Origin: RECM01 sp047921215
Lineage (GTDB): Bacteria > Bacteroidota > Rhodothermia > Balneolales > Cyclonatronaceae
Assembly: GCA_047921215.1 (NCBI GenBank)
Contig: JBLRWO010000004.1
Coordinates: 1 to 64,000 of the forward strand
Length of the DNA: 64,000 bases
Direction: 5' to 3'
This document shows, piece by piece, positions 17,161 to 25,673 of this stretch. The position numbers were made by a program, and so were the translations under genes. The notes under the pieces were generated by a model. That model searched no databases. It saw nothing but the letters and a program-made list of their open reading frames with translations, and was not told where the DNA came from. Each line of letters starts with the position of its first letter. Within the stretch, counting starts at the first letter, position 1.

Positions 17161-19845
17161 TCATCGGAACCGATTGATCGGCGAGGAACTGGTTTGCAGG
17201 CGGTCCAGGAAGGGCAGTTTCTGGATAAGGCCCTGGATCTGGCTGTCGTTCACAGTAAGGCTGAACATGTAGTATTTGAAATCGCCGAACGGATTCCACT
17301 GGAAGCTCAGGTTCCAGCAATGCAGCGTGCGTGTGATATTAAACTGGGATGGGGTAAGGTCTTTCTGGATGAAATCGTAACCCAGAGATGTGCCGACCTG
17401 CCACTCCGGTGTAAGCCTGAACTGGATGTTCTGGGCATTCAGAATGGCCGATTTACGGGTAGTGTTTATGTCCACATAGGTCCACTGGTACCTGAAATTG
17501 AGGTTGATTGACCACGTGGCCGATATCGGCTGTACCGGCCGGTCGTAGTAACCCGGATCAACCGCGCCGAACATCGTCTGGTCGAGCGGGTCGTAATAGC
17601 GCGGATAGTAGGGCTGCCCGGCCTGCATTCGTACACCTGAACCGGAGCTGCTGAAATTGGTGCTGGCATTCAGCGAAAAATTGGTCAGGCGCAGAAATCC
17701 GCCTTCCTCCCACAGGTAGGTGTCGATGGCCCTGCCCAGCGAGTCGGTTGCGTAGGGATTGAAAGTGGCATTGGCATTGATGCGCACCTGCCTCAGTATG
17801 TTCGATGACAGGCTGGCGTTGACCGGGCTCAGTTTAAAGCTTTCGGCCGCGAAATTGTAAGAAAAATTCACACCCAGGTTATCGATGATGCGGATAATGT
17901 TCTCCTTACTCTCACCGGTCGTGTCGCGGCGTACCTGCTTGGTCTCCAGCACGTTGGCAAAACTGAAACCCAGCGACCTCTGTTCACCGGCCGACGGCCC
18001 CCCGATTATGCTTCTCTGAAAGATGGAATACTTGCGTGTATTGCCGAGCGAATCGGTCTGTACCTCTCTGAAATAGCCCCAGGACGGATCACTGAAATCA
18101 GGGCTGAACGTGAATGAAACCGAAGGACGAAGCGTGTGCCTGAATCCCTGAAGATTGCCGATCCGGGCATTTGAAATACCGAAAAGGGTCGTACTCAGGT
18201 TGGCTCCGGTATTGAAAGTGCGTGCTGTAGTGAACCCCTGTTCAATACGGGTATCGATACGGTTTGTCCCGGGGTTGAATGTCTGGCGAACCGTTTCCGG
18301 TACCCAGTATTCGGTAATCCGGAAATTGGCCGTCAGGTTAACAAACTGGCTGGAAGTGAGCTGGGTGGTTACGTCTGCATTCTGCTGCAGCCCGTAACGG
18401 ATGTGGCCCATTTCTCCGGTCTGCTCACGGTAAAGCGACGGATTGAACAGGGCCTCGTACCAGGAAACGGAAGCAGAATCCCCGTCAATCGGCCGGTAGG
18501 TGAAATTGCTCTGAAAACGGTTGTTGTACGATACACTGAGGGTTTCATACCAGCGCTGATCGGTGGTTCGCCGGCTTCGCTGGAAGGGCGTCATTCTGCG
18601 CAGATTAAAGGTGGCATTCGGTCCGCCCAGGGTTACGGTATTGTTCCTGAAGTTTTCGTTGTGCTGTGCCGAAACCGAAAAGGTGTAAAGCCCGTCAGGC
18701 TGCCGGAAATTGTAACTCATGGTCGAATTGGTGCTGGTTTCGGCTCTATCGTCAATGTTGTAGGAGTTCCGCCGGAAAAAATCGCTGGTTCGCAGATTTA
18801 TGTTGGCTGATACCGATGCATACGGATTCAGCGTCTGATTGTGGCTGATGGCTATCCTGCGCTGGCGTTGCCGGGTGAAATCCGGATCGGTACTTTCTAA
18901 CCCCTGATCGACAGAATACGCGAGCTGGATGCTGCCGTTATAACGGTTTCTTTTCGAGTAATTCAGATTTCCGTCTGCATAAAACGTACCGGAGGTAAAG
19001 ATATCGAAACTGGCCTGACCGGTCAGATAATCATTGAAATACTGGAACCAGCCCAGGTTTTGAAGCCCGATGCCACGGCGTTCCTGCTCCTGCCGGGCAA
19101 GGCGCGGTTCCAGAAGGCCGGAGCGTTTTTTCTGCAGCTGCGAGGGCAGATAACCGAACGGGAATGCAATGGGATAGGGGATATCGAGTATGTACAGCCG
19201 GGCATTGGTAAAGAATACCTCGTCCTCATCCACTACTTTCATCCGCCGGGCCTTTATGTAGTAGTGCGGGTGTGGAAGATCGCAGGTCGAATAGCGTCCG
19301 TCTTCAATAAATACAACATGCTCTGAAACATTCTTCACGTTGTCGCCGGTTACTGTACCCTGTTCAAAGGGGAGACGGGCGTTATCAAACTTGCCCCTTT
19401 CCGTCACATAGTTGAACTGAATGCGCCGGCTGCGGATTTCATCGTTCTCGCGTTTGAGCACCGGTTCAGACAGCGTGTCAGGACTGGCTTCTATCACATT
19501 GCGTATGGCCAGCCATTCGCGCAGTGTCAGAACAGTATCACGGTCAATGCTCCGTCTGGCTTCGGCTTCAGCACTCATCAGATTGCGGTCAAGATTAAGG
19601 TCCATCTTGCCCGAGGTCAGTTCGCCGGCAGGGTGGATAACCCGCGTGTTGCCGAACAGCCTGGCTATACGTTCGTCTTTTAGCTGAAAGGTGAGCGAAT
19701 CGCGGGCACTGAACTGTACCGGGTCGTTCAGTTGTCCGCTATCCTGCCGGGCATGCACAGACAGGGCCGGGAGCATGGATAACAGCAGGACCGGTAAAAA
19801 CGTAAGCCGCAAATGCATACGGATACTGGTGCACATCCGTACCAT
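17161..19845 (-). CDS. LptD/OstA-like LPS assembly outer-membrane protein
   Basis: An 894-aa protein resembling the Bacteroidota LptD family, which inserts lipopolysaccharide into the outer leaflet. It has a signal peptide (about residues 10-32, ending SVHARQ), then an OstA/LptA-like N-terminal region (VQFSARDSLTFQLKD, VIHPAGELTSGKMDLN, to about residue 250). About 600 residues of alternating barrel strands follow, with many aromatic turns. The start at 19845 is favoured by a GAGG site six bases upstream. It begins five bases after the ROK-kinase stop, so the two are cotranscribed. Confidence 0.85.
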   Translation of the reverse strand: MVRMCTSIRMHLRLTFLPVLLLSMLPALSVHARQDSGQLNDPVQFSARDSLTFQLKDERIARLFGNTRVIHPAGELTSGKMDLNLDRNLMSAEAEARRSIDRDTVLTLREWLAIRNVIEASPDTLSEPVLKRENDEIRSRRIQFNYVTERGKFDNARLPFEQGTVTGDNVKNVSEHVVFIEDGRYSTCDLPHPHYYIKARRMKVVDEDEVFFTNARLYILDIPYPIAFPFGYLPSQLQKKRSGLLEPRLARQEQERRGIGLQNLGWFQYFNDYLTGQASFDIFTSGTFYADGNLNYSKRNRYNGSIQLAYSVDQGLESTDPDFTRQRQRRIAISHNQTLNPYASVSANINLRTSDFFRRNSYNIDDRAETSTNSTMSYNFRQPDGLYTFSVSAQHNENFRNNTVTLGGPNATFNLRRMTPFQRSRRTTDQRWYETLSVSYNNRFQSNFTYRPIDGDSASVSWYEALFNPSLYREQTGEMGHIRYGLQQNADVTTQLTSSQFVNLTANFRITEYWVPETVRQTFNPGTNRIDTRIEQGFTTARTFNTGANLSTTLFGISNARIGNLQGFRHTLRPSVSFTFSPDFSDPSWGYFREVQTDSLGNTRKYSIFQRSIIGGPSAGEQRSLGFSFANVLETKQVRRDTTGESKENIIRIIDNLGVNFSYNFAAESFKLSPVNASLSSNILRQVRINANATFNPYATDSLGRAIDTYLWEEGGFLRLTNFSLNASTNFSSSGSGVRMQAGQPYYPRYYDPLDQTMFGAVDPGYYDRPVQPISATWSINLNFRYQWTYVDINTTRKSAILNAQNIQFRLTPEWQVGTSLGYDFIQKDLTPSQFNITRTLHCWNLSFQWNPFGDFKYYMFSLTVNDSQIQGLIQKLPFLDRLQTSSSPINRFR

Positions 19846-19850
19846 AATCC

Positions 19851-20807
19851 TCAGTTATCGAAACCGTCGAAAGCAAGGGAAGCAGCGCCGAGCATGGCAG
19901 CATCATTTCCCAGATCTTCGTAAATAATATTGAACCCGGGATGGAATGGCGGCATCAGCCGCGAAAGGGCGGCTTTTTTTGCAGGCTCAATCAGCAGGCT
20001 TCCGGCACGGGCCACACCACCACTCAGTATGACTGTACGGATATCCAGAATGTGAATGTAGTTAACGATCGCGTAACCCAGCTTTTTACCCGCCCAGCCC
20101 AGAATGGAACTGGCCAGTTCGTTTCCATTTCTGGCGGCCTGGCTCAGATGAACCGGTTCCAGCGTGCTGAAGTCGCCGCTAAATTGTTTGTAAAGATCGT
20201 TTTCAGGATGTTCTCTGAGAATAACAGCCGCGTGGTGACTCAAAAAACGCTGTCCGAGGTAGGCTTCAATGCCCCCGCGGGTCACACTGTTTGATTCTGG
20301 CCCGTTGTAGTCGATGATCACATGCCCGAGTTCGCCCGCACCACCCGTTGTTCCGCGGAATAGCTCATTGTTGTAGATGATGCCACCGCCCACGCCGGTG
20401 CCCAGGGTAAGCATTATAAAGCTGTTGTAATTCTTGCCAATTCCGTAACGTGCTGAGCCCAGGGCCATCAGATTCGCATCGTTTTCAAGAAGAGCGGGAT
20501 ATCCGGTGCGTTCAGTAATCTCCCTGGCCAGGTGTACCTGGGTCCAACCCGTCAGATTGGGCGGGTTGCTCACAGATTTGCGGTCAAACGAAATTACCCC
20601 CGGAGCCCCGATCCCGACGCCCGCGATATCAGCGCCGCCGGCCCTTTTGGCGGTCAGTTTGATGGTTTCTGCAATGCGGCCGAGTGTGTGTTGCAGCCCC
20701 TTATCGGCTTCCGTATCAATAGAAAGCTGATCCAGCAGCCCCTTCTCCCTGTGTGCAAGGGCTCCTTTGATCGTAGTGCCGCCCAGGTCGATGCCTATAG
20801 CTAACAT
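19851..20807 (-). CDS. ROK-family sugar kinase lacking the zinc cysteines
   Basis: A 318-aa kinase of the ROK family, probably glucokinase-like. The phosphate-1 site is AIGIDLGGTTIKGA. Other motifs are GVGIGAPG, the sugar site ALLENDANLMALG, TLGTGVGGGIIYN and the sugar-contacting GELGHV. In most ROK kinases a CxCGxxGCxE zinc motif follows; here the aligned residues read SNSVTRGGIE, so all three cysteines are Ser, Ser and Gly. Catalysis may be kept but the zinc structural site is gone. An inverted repeat sits just upstream. Confidence 0.88.
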   Translation of the reverse strand: MLAIGIDLGGTTIKGALAHREKGLLDQLSIDTEADKGLQHTLGRIAETIKLTAKRAGGADIAGVGIGAPGVISFDRKSVSNPPNLTGWTQVHLAREITERTGYPALLENDANLMALGSARYGIGKNYNSFIMLTLGTGVGGGIIYNNELFRGTTGGAGELGHVIIDYNGPESNSVTRGGIEAYLGQRFLSHHAAVILREHPENDLYKQFSGDFSTLEPVHLSQAARNGNELASSILGWAGKKLGYAIVNYIHILDIRTVILSGGVARAGSLLIEPAKKAALSRLMPPFHPGFNIIYEDLGNDAAMLGAASLAFDGFDN

Positions 20808-20824
20808 AATTTCAAAAGATGGTG

Positions 20825-20855
20825 GTTTATATTGTTCTAACCACCCAATATAAAC
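20825..20855 (-). promoter_or_regulatory. Inverted repeat upstream of the ROK gene (operator candidate)
   Basis: GTTTATATTG (20825-20834) and its exact inverse CAATATAAAC (20846-20855) are separated by 11 bases, 18 bases ahead of the ROK start. On the minus strand the arm contains TATATTGG, one base off the TAnnTTTG box, so the repeat may overlap a promoter. It could be a repressor site or an mRNA hairpin. Confidence 0.5.
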
Positions 20856-20879
20856 ATTTCAACCTTGTTTATGATCCGG

Positions 20880-21182
20880 TCATTTGGTCTGTATGCGGTA
20901 TACGGTTTCGTTGGGCTTCCGCATGCCGTAGTCCTCACGGGCAATCTTTTCAAGGTAGGCCGGATCGTTTTTCAAAGCCTCGATCTGTAGGTTTAAAAGT
21001 TCGGTTTTCTGTTGCAGTTCGAGGGTACGCTCTATGTAGTGTTTTTTCTCCCTTTCGAGACTGATACGGGTATAGACGCTGTAGGAATCGAGAAAACCGA
21101 ACCAGACCACCAGAAATCCGATCAGGACGGTAAAGAGGAACGATTTTTTCCAGCGGAGGGGATTGAGAAGTTCGGGATTCAT
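20880..21182 (-). CDS. ftsB: FtsB/DivIC-family cell division protein
   Basis: A 100-aa bitopic membrane protein. A short cytoplasmic start (PELLNPLRWKK) is followed by one helix at about 14-33, a coiled coil (ERTLELQQKTELLNLQIEAL) and the family ending AREDYGMRKPNETVYRI. FtsB/DivIC bridges FtsL and FtsQ in the division complex. It is on the same strand as and upstream of the ROK and lptD-like genes. Confidence 0.88.
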   Translation of the reverse strand: MNPELLNPLRWKKSFLFTVLIGFLVVWFGFLDSYSVYTRISLEREKKHYIERTLELQQKTELLNLQIEALKNDPAYLEKIAREDYGMRKPNETVYRIQTK

Positions 21183-21322
21183 TTTTTTTTGCAGTTTGTT
21201 TGATGCAAAATAGGGCTTTCTTCACAAAGGAAACAAGATAACCGTGGCCAAATTATCCCGGCCCTCTCAAAAGGAGGTGGATTGATGATGGAGAAGATGA
21301 TAGTATGAGGGGGTAATTCCGT

Positions 21323-21583
21323 TTATACAGAATCTTCTTCCCGCTCGGCAATCGCTTCTTCAATAGCGTCATTCAGGTAGTCTCTCATCTGGATGAGGTG
21401 TTCTGTTCTGCCCGATATAAAGAGCTGCTGATCAAGTTCATTCTTGCCCATCATATCCCATACACCGAACATTCCGATGTAGCCTATTGAAGTATGCTCA
21501 ACCCGATAGTGTTTGTTGAACCATTTTGAGAAGAGCTGTTTGATCTGATTGCTGTTAACCGATCGTTTAATGACCTGTTGCAT
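21323..21583 (-). CDS. Hypothetical 86-aa protein
   Basis: I do not recognise the family. The start is well supported: GGAGGTTACC stands directly before the ATG at 21583. The product is charged and mainly helical, with a very acidic C-terminus (IEEAIAEREEDSV) and no membrane segment. The middle motif SIGYIGMFGVWDMMGKNELD may be a short beta hairpin. It stands alone between ftsB and yraN on the same strand. Confidence 0.7.
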   Translation of the reverse strand: MQQVIKRSVNSNQIKQLFSKWFNKHYRVEHTSIGYIGMFGVWDMMGKNELDQQLFISGRTEHLIQMRDYLNDAIEEAIAEREEDSV

Positions 21584-21664
21584 GGTAACCTCCGGCTTGT
21601 TCCAGGTTAGTTACTGTAATCTAATAGAAAATCAGAGAAAAGAAATAAAAAAATGGTGCCGGTA

Positions 21665-22036
21665 TTATAAATACCAAAACGCACCTTCATGATGCCGGAC
21701 AACAGGATCCGCGTTTTTTTTCAGGATTACGGCTATTACATCGAAACGTACAGGAGCGCCCTCCATTTTCCGTTCGTACAGCCAGGCCTGGGTGGCTTTA
21801 TAGAGCTGCTTTTTTTTCTGGTCAGTTACCGAGTCTTCCGGTTCTCCAAACCCGGTGCCCCTTCGTGTCTTGACCTCGACCACGATGATCTGCTTTCCGT
21901 CGTAGGCAACAATATCAACTTCCGCTTTCATGAACCGGTAATTGCGGTCGATTACGGTCCAGTTTTTCTGCTCCAGGAAGCGTACGGCAATTTCTTCGCC
22001 CTCGCGTCCTGTTTCCGTTGTGCTCGGACCGGGCAT
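21665..22036 (-). CDS. yraN: YraN-family (UPF0102) nuclease-like protein
   Basis: A 123-aa protein with the UPF0102 restriction-endonuclease-like core: GREGEEIAVRFLEQKNW, NYRFMKAEVDIVAYD, IIVVEVKTRRGTGFGEPEDS and RFDVIAVIL. The E-(x)n-D-(x)n-EVK residues are those of the PD-(D/E)xK fold. Cellular role is unproven in the family. Its ATG overlaps the stop of the GbsR-type gene by one base (TAATG). Confidence 0.9.
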   Translation of the reverse strand: MPGPSTTETGREGEEIAVRFLEQKNWTVIDRNYRFMKAEVDIVAYDGKQIIVVEVKTRRGTGFGEPEDSVTDQKKKQLYKATQAWLYERKMEGAPVRFDVIAVILKKNADPVVRHHEGAFWYL

Positions 22037-22596
22037 TACGACTTTCCTCCGGAATACCCCTTGGTGTTGGCGGCCATCTGCATCAGCATTTTCAGCATTT
22101 TATGGTTTTTTTCGTTGATGTAGGGAAGCATGGTTTCAATGAACGCCTCAAAAAGATCCATGAAGGCAATAAACTGTTCAATCCGCTGCCGGAATTCGGC
22201 CTCCTTGGTACCTTTTTCCGAATGTTCTTTCAGCAGTTCCACACACTGTGCAAGATTGTTTTTAATCGGGGATATCTCACGATGGTGCCGCTCTTTAATG
22301 ATGCGGGCCGCGGTATTCCACACATCTTTTTCGGAGGTGTAGTAATCTTTCCGGCTCCCCTTGATGTGAACCTTGTGTACAATGCCCCACTGCATGAGAT
22401 TGCGCAGGTTCATGTTAGCATTGCCCCGGCTTATATCCAGATGCGACATGATGGTGTCGGTATCCAACGGCTCGGTTTCAGCGAACAACAGCGCATGAAT
22501 CTGGGCCATCGTCCGGTTTATACCCCATTCAGAAGCCATCTCGCCCCAGTAGAGTACAAACTGATCGAGTGCTTTCTGATAGTTTTCTGATTTCAT
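22036..22596 (-). CDS. GbsR/MarR-type transcriptional regulator
   Basis: A 186-aa DNA-binding protein of the GbsR family. A winged helix-turn-helix lies at about residues 25-90 (WGINRTMAQIHALLF, LDTDTIMSHLDISRGNANMN, LRNLMQWGIVHKVHIKGSRK). It is followed by a helical C-terminal dimerisation region. Family members often respond to osmolyte or choline-related signals, but no such genes are adjacent. It is coupled to yraN by overlapping stop/start. Confidence 0.88.
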   Translation of the reverse strand: MKSENYQKALDQFVLYWGEMASEWGINRTMAQIHALLFAETEPLDTDTIMSHLDISRGNANMNLRNLMQWGIVHKVHIKGSRKDYYTSEKDVWNTAARIIKERHHREISPIKNNLAQCVELLKEHSEKGTKEAEFRQRIEQFIAFMDLFEAFIETMLPYINEKNHKMLKMLMQMAANTKGYSGGKS

Positions 22597-22616
22597 GATA
22601 CCGGATTAACTTCTGG

Positions 22617-22988
22617 TTAGCTGCCGGTGGCAGATCCCGGTGTTTTCTCAGGTGCCCTGGTGGCAGAGGGTTCCGCATCGGAACTCATGCTTTTTCCAGT
22701 TTCAGCACCTGTATCCGTGCTGTTGTTTTTCCCGGTACCATTCTGGTTACCGCTATCGCTTCCGTTCCCGTTCCGGTTCTTGTTCTTGTTCTTGTTCTCG
22801 TTCTTGTTCTTGTTCTTGTAGTCGGTAACATACCACCCCTCGCCTTTATAGATTACTCCGGTACCACCGCTGATGATTCGTTTAACCTTTTGCCCGGTGG
22901 TGGGACATACTTCAAGAGCGGCGTCGTTGATTCCCTGGAAATAGTCGAAAACGGTTCCGTCTTCACGTGAATATTCGTATGTAGGCAT
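22617..22988 (-). CDS. FmdB-like protein without zinc-ribbon cysteines, KN-repeat tail
   Basis: A 123-aa protein whose first 60 residues match the FmdB/regulatory-protein zinc-ribbon family (MPTYEYSREDGTVFDYFQG, KVKRIISGGTGVIYKGEGWY). The usual two CxxC knuckles are lost: only one cysteine remains (EVCPTTGQ). The tail is a low-complexity KNKNENKNKN stretch coded by a hexamer repeat, then Ser/Thr/Gly/Asn-rich sequence. The domain's function is unknown. With no zinc ligands it probably folds differently or relies on the beta core only. Confidence 0.75.
   Translation of the reverse strand: MPTYEYSREDGTVFDYFQGINDAALEVCPTTGQKVKRIISGGTGVIYKGEGWYVTDYKNKNKNENKNKNKNRNGNGSDSGNQNGTGKNNSTDTGAETGKSMSSDAEPSATRAPEKTPGSATGS
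22775..22816 (-). repeat. Coding TGTTCT hexamer repeat
   Basis: Seven consecutive hexamers (five perfect TGTTCT, one GGTTCT, one CGTTCT) read as alternating Lys-Asn on the minus strand. Unit gain or loss would change the tail length without frameshift. The unit recalls the intergenic tracts at 455-498. Confidence 0.85.
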
Positions 22989-23079
22989 AGTGGTTCTGAT
23001 AGTTATGATGTTGACTTAAAAAACAATAAAAAATGGAACAGCAACTTATTAAACGAAATAATATCAGGATCATGTATGA

Positions 23080-24273
23080 TCATTTAAGGGATAACAGGGC
23101 ATTTCTGAGTCTTTTCATCGCCTCGCGCAACTGATCCATGGATGTGGAATAACTCAGCCTGATTCCGTCGGGTTCCCCGAAGGCATCGCCCGGTACGGCA
23201 GCCAGCCCTTCTTTTTCCATCAGGTACATGCACAGATCGGTACTGGTGTTTATGACAGTACCGTCTGCGGCTGTTTTGCCCAGGTAAGAGGAAATGTCGG
23301 GATAGGCATAGAAGGCCCCGCCGGGCATGAAACATTTCACGCCTGTGATGTTTCTGAGTTCACCAACCAGGTAGTTGCGCCGCTTTTTGAACTCGGCAAC
23401 CATAGCCTTCACTTCATCCATGGTGCCGTTATAGGCTGCTTCGCCGGCTTTCTGGGATATGGACGACGGAGCAGAGGTGAACTGGCTCTGCAGCTTGGCA
23501 ACCGCTGAGGCAATGGCGGCCGGTGCGGCCAGATACCCAAGGCGCCAGCCGGTCATGGCAAATCCCTTGGAAAAGCCATTAACAATGATGAGGCGTTCGT
23601 ACAAGTCGGGAGCAGCCTGTCCGATACTGGCATGCTTCTGATCGAATACAATGTACTCGTAGATCTCGTCAGAGATGACGAGTATATCCGGATATTTGCG
23701 CAGGACGGCTGCCAGCTCCCCGAGTTCGCCGGACGTATAGCAGCTGCCTGTCGGGTTGGAGGGTGAACAGAGGATAAGCATCCGGGTTTTTGGGGTAATG
23801 GCGTTTTCAAGTTCCCCGGCATTAATCTTGTAGTCGTTATCGAAGTGCGACCGGATGATGACCGGGGTTCCTCCGGCCAGCTTCACCATCTCGGGGTAGC
23901 TTACCCAGTAGGGGGCCGGTATCAGCACCTCGTCGCCGGGGTTGATGGTGGCCAGCAGGGCTAAAGCGATCGATTGTTTGGCCCCGTTCGATACTACAAT
24001 TTGATTGGGTGCATAATCAAAGCCGTTGTCACGCTTCAGTTTGCCGCAGATCGCCTCCCTGAGTTCAGGGGTGCCCGTGTTCATGGTATAGCCGTGGAAT
24101 CCGTCGTTTATCGCCTTAATGGCAGCATCACAGATGAACGACGGTGTTTTATAATCGGGTTCGCCCTGGCTGAGTGAAATTACAGAGCGGCCTTCCCGCT
24201 GCAGTTCTTTGGCCCGTGCCGAAATTTTCAGGGTTTCTGAGGGAGCGAGGGCTTCCGCGCGATGTGAGATCAT
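23080..24273 (-). CDS. Aspartate/aromatic aminotransferase, class I
   Basis: A 397-aa PLP enzyme exchanging amino groups between aspartate (or a related amino acid) and 2-oxoglutarate. It shows ISLSQGEPDYKTP at the start, VSNGAKQSIALALLA, PYWVSYPEMVKLAGG, LCSPSNPTGSCY and the PLP-lysine motif NGFSKGFAMTGWRLGY. The C-terminus holds the substrate-carboxylate arginine in DGIRLSYSTS. It belongs to the Bacillus/Thermus AspB subgroup (I-gamma-like). A TATTTTTG -7 box lies at 24314-24321 on its strand, about 40 bases upstream of the ATG. Confidence 0.93.
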   Translation of the reverse strand: MISHRAEALAPSETLKISARAKELQREGRSVISLSQGEPDYKTPSFICDAAIKAINDGFHGYTMNTGTPELREAICGKLKRDNGFDYAPNQIVVSNGAKQSIALALLATINPGDEVLIPAPYWVSYPEMVKLAGGTPVIIRSHFDNDYKINAGELENAITPKTRMLILCSPSNPTGSCYTSGELGELAAVLRKYPDILVISDEIYEYIVFDQKHASIGQAAPDLYERLIIVNGFSKGFAMTGWRLGYLAAPAAIASAVAKLQSQFTSAPSSISQKAGEAAYNGTMDEVKAMVAEFKKRRNYLVGELRNITGVKCFMPGGAFYAYPDISSYLGKTAADGTVINTSTDLCMYLMEKEGLAAVPGDAFGEPDGIRLSYSTSMDQLREAMKRLRNALLSLK

Positions 24274-24354
24274 AGGGAAAATGGAGTCAAGGGATGGTCT
24301 GTTTCAGGATGGCCAAAAATAACAAAAAATTAACCCTGAAACGCCCCTCTTTTA

Positions 24355-24996
24355 TCATTCTTCTTCAAGCAGATGCTGCCTGATCCGGTTGAACAGGTAC
24401 TGATGAAGGGCATCGGTCGCCTGCTGAAGGGTCAGAAGGAATTCCCTTCGCTGCAAAGGGGTAAGTGAACTGCGCTTCTTTGTGTACTGATCCATTTCGA
24501 ATGCGGCAAGCTTCTCGACCACCCGCGCTATCGGAATAATTGAATCGGGATCAATACCCAGATCCAGCAGCGCGGAGATGGCCCCTAACGCGGCTGTATC
24601 CTTTTCGTCATACAATTTATCTGCACGGGCACGGATAACTTTTTCACGGATCAAGCGGTTGATTACATCCCGCGACAGTTCCGATCCGGCTATAAGTTCA
24701 CCGGCATCCAGGGTATTTGTATCAGACGGCTCCTGCCCGCTCAATATTTGCGCAAGTGCCTTTTCAGATCCGCTGTCCAGCTGTGTTATGATGGCCCGAA
24801 TACGGTCCATGGAAAAGGAACCGCCGGACTCCGACCGCAGTCTGGTTATGAGTTTCAGCCGGTCGAGATGCTTTTGGCCGTAAATGGCCGAGTTGCTCGA
24901 ACGTTTTTCGGCTTTGGGCAACAACCCGAGCCGCTGATAGTAGTGAATGGTAGTTCGTGGCACACCCGATTGATTGACAAGTTCAGCAATTCTCAT
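24355..24996 (-). CDS. MerR-family transcriptional regulator
   Basis: A 213-aa regulator with a MerR winged helix at residues 1-70 (MRIAELVNQSGVPRTTIHYY, QRLGLLPKAEKRSSNSAIYG). The C-terminal part is longer than in metal sensors and lacks cysteine ligands. It shows a second helical segment resembling another MerR-like DNA-binding fold (SELSRDVINRLIREKVIRA, then YDEKDTAALGAISALLDLGI). The ligand is unknown. A well-formed promoter is visible at 25108-25138. Confidence 0.85.
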   Translation of the reverse strand: MRIAELVNQSGVPRTTIHYYQRLGLLPKAEKRSSNSAIYGQKHLDRLKLITRLRSESGGSFSMDRIRAIITQLDSGSEKALAQILSGQEPSDTNTLDAGELIAGSELSRDVINRLIREKVIRARADKLYDEKDTAALGAISALLDLGIDPDSIIPIARVVEKLAAFEMDQYTKKRSSLTPLQRREFLLTLQQATDALHQYLFNRIRQHLLEEE

Positions 24997-25107
24997 AACG
25001 TTAACTGGTAATGTTGATCTGCACTATGCGCCGGAAAAACGGTTGAACCCGGCGGTTTCAAAATTCCGATCCGGCAACTGAGTGCCGGAACTGAGAGTGG
25101 TTTTGGT

Positions 25108-25138
25108 CAAATATAATTATCGCGGTACCGATAGCAAA
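25108..25138 (-). promoter_or_regulatory. Bacteroidota-type promoter of the merR gene
   Basis: On the minus strand TTTG (25138-25135) and TATATTTG (25115-25108) are 19 bases apart, an exact fit to the TTTG/TAnnTTTG promoter of Bacteroidota. It would give a leader of about 105 bases ahead of the MerR-type gene. Confidence 0.7.
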
Positions 25139-25169
25139 CCGTAACCGTAACCGTAAGTCAGCCGGTCAG

Positions 25170-25673
25170 TCAGTCAGTCTGCGTATTCTGTTTTTTAACC
25201 CGTTCCATAAGGGCTATGGCAATAGGTTCGGGCAAAAAATGGGAGAGATCACCACCCCAGTAGGCCACCTCCTTTACAAGTGTGGCCGATACGAAGGTCA
25301 GTTCCTCGCGCGGCATCAGGAAAACGGTATCCACATTTGGAGCAAGGCGGCGGTTCATAAGGGCCATTCGAAACTCATACTCAAAGTCGGATACCTGCCT
25401 TACACCCCTTATCAGCGTGTGTGCCCCCATTTCGCGGGCGTGATTCACCAGCAGCCCGGTGAAGTGGTTAACCTCAACCCTCTCGGCCCACGGTTTTTCC
25501 TTTATGCAGTCACGGATCATCTGAACACGTTCTTCGGCCGTAAAAACAGACGCTTTGCGGGTATTTACGGCCACGGTTACAATCACACTGTCGAAAAGTC
25601 CGGCGGCCCTCTCCAGAATATCGAGGTGGCCGTAGGTGAACGGATCGAATGAACCGGGATAAAGGGCAATCAT
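25170..25673 (-). CDS. coaD: Phosphopantetheine adenylyltransferase
   Basis: A 167-aa enzyme transferring AMP from ATP to 4'-phosphopantetheine, the penultimate step of coenzyme A synthesis. The nucleotidyltransferase motif TYGHLDI follows IALYPGSFDPF, and the family C-terminal motif is EELTFVSATLVKEVAYWGGD. Length is normal. The stop codon lies in a TGAC tetranucleotide repeat. It overlaps rsmD by four bases, an arrangement common in bacteria. Confidence 0.97.
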   Translation of the reverse strand: MIALYPGSFDPFTYGHLDILERAAGLFDSVIVTVAVNTRKASVFTAEERVQMIRDCIKEKPWAERVEVNHFTGLLVNHAREMGAHTLIRGVRQVSDFEYEFRMALMNRRLAPNVDTVFLMPREELTFVSATLVKEVAYWGGDLSHFLPEPIAIALMERVKKQNTQTD

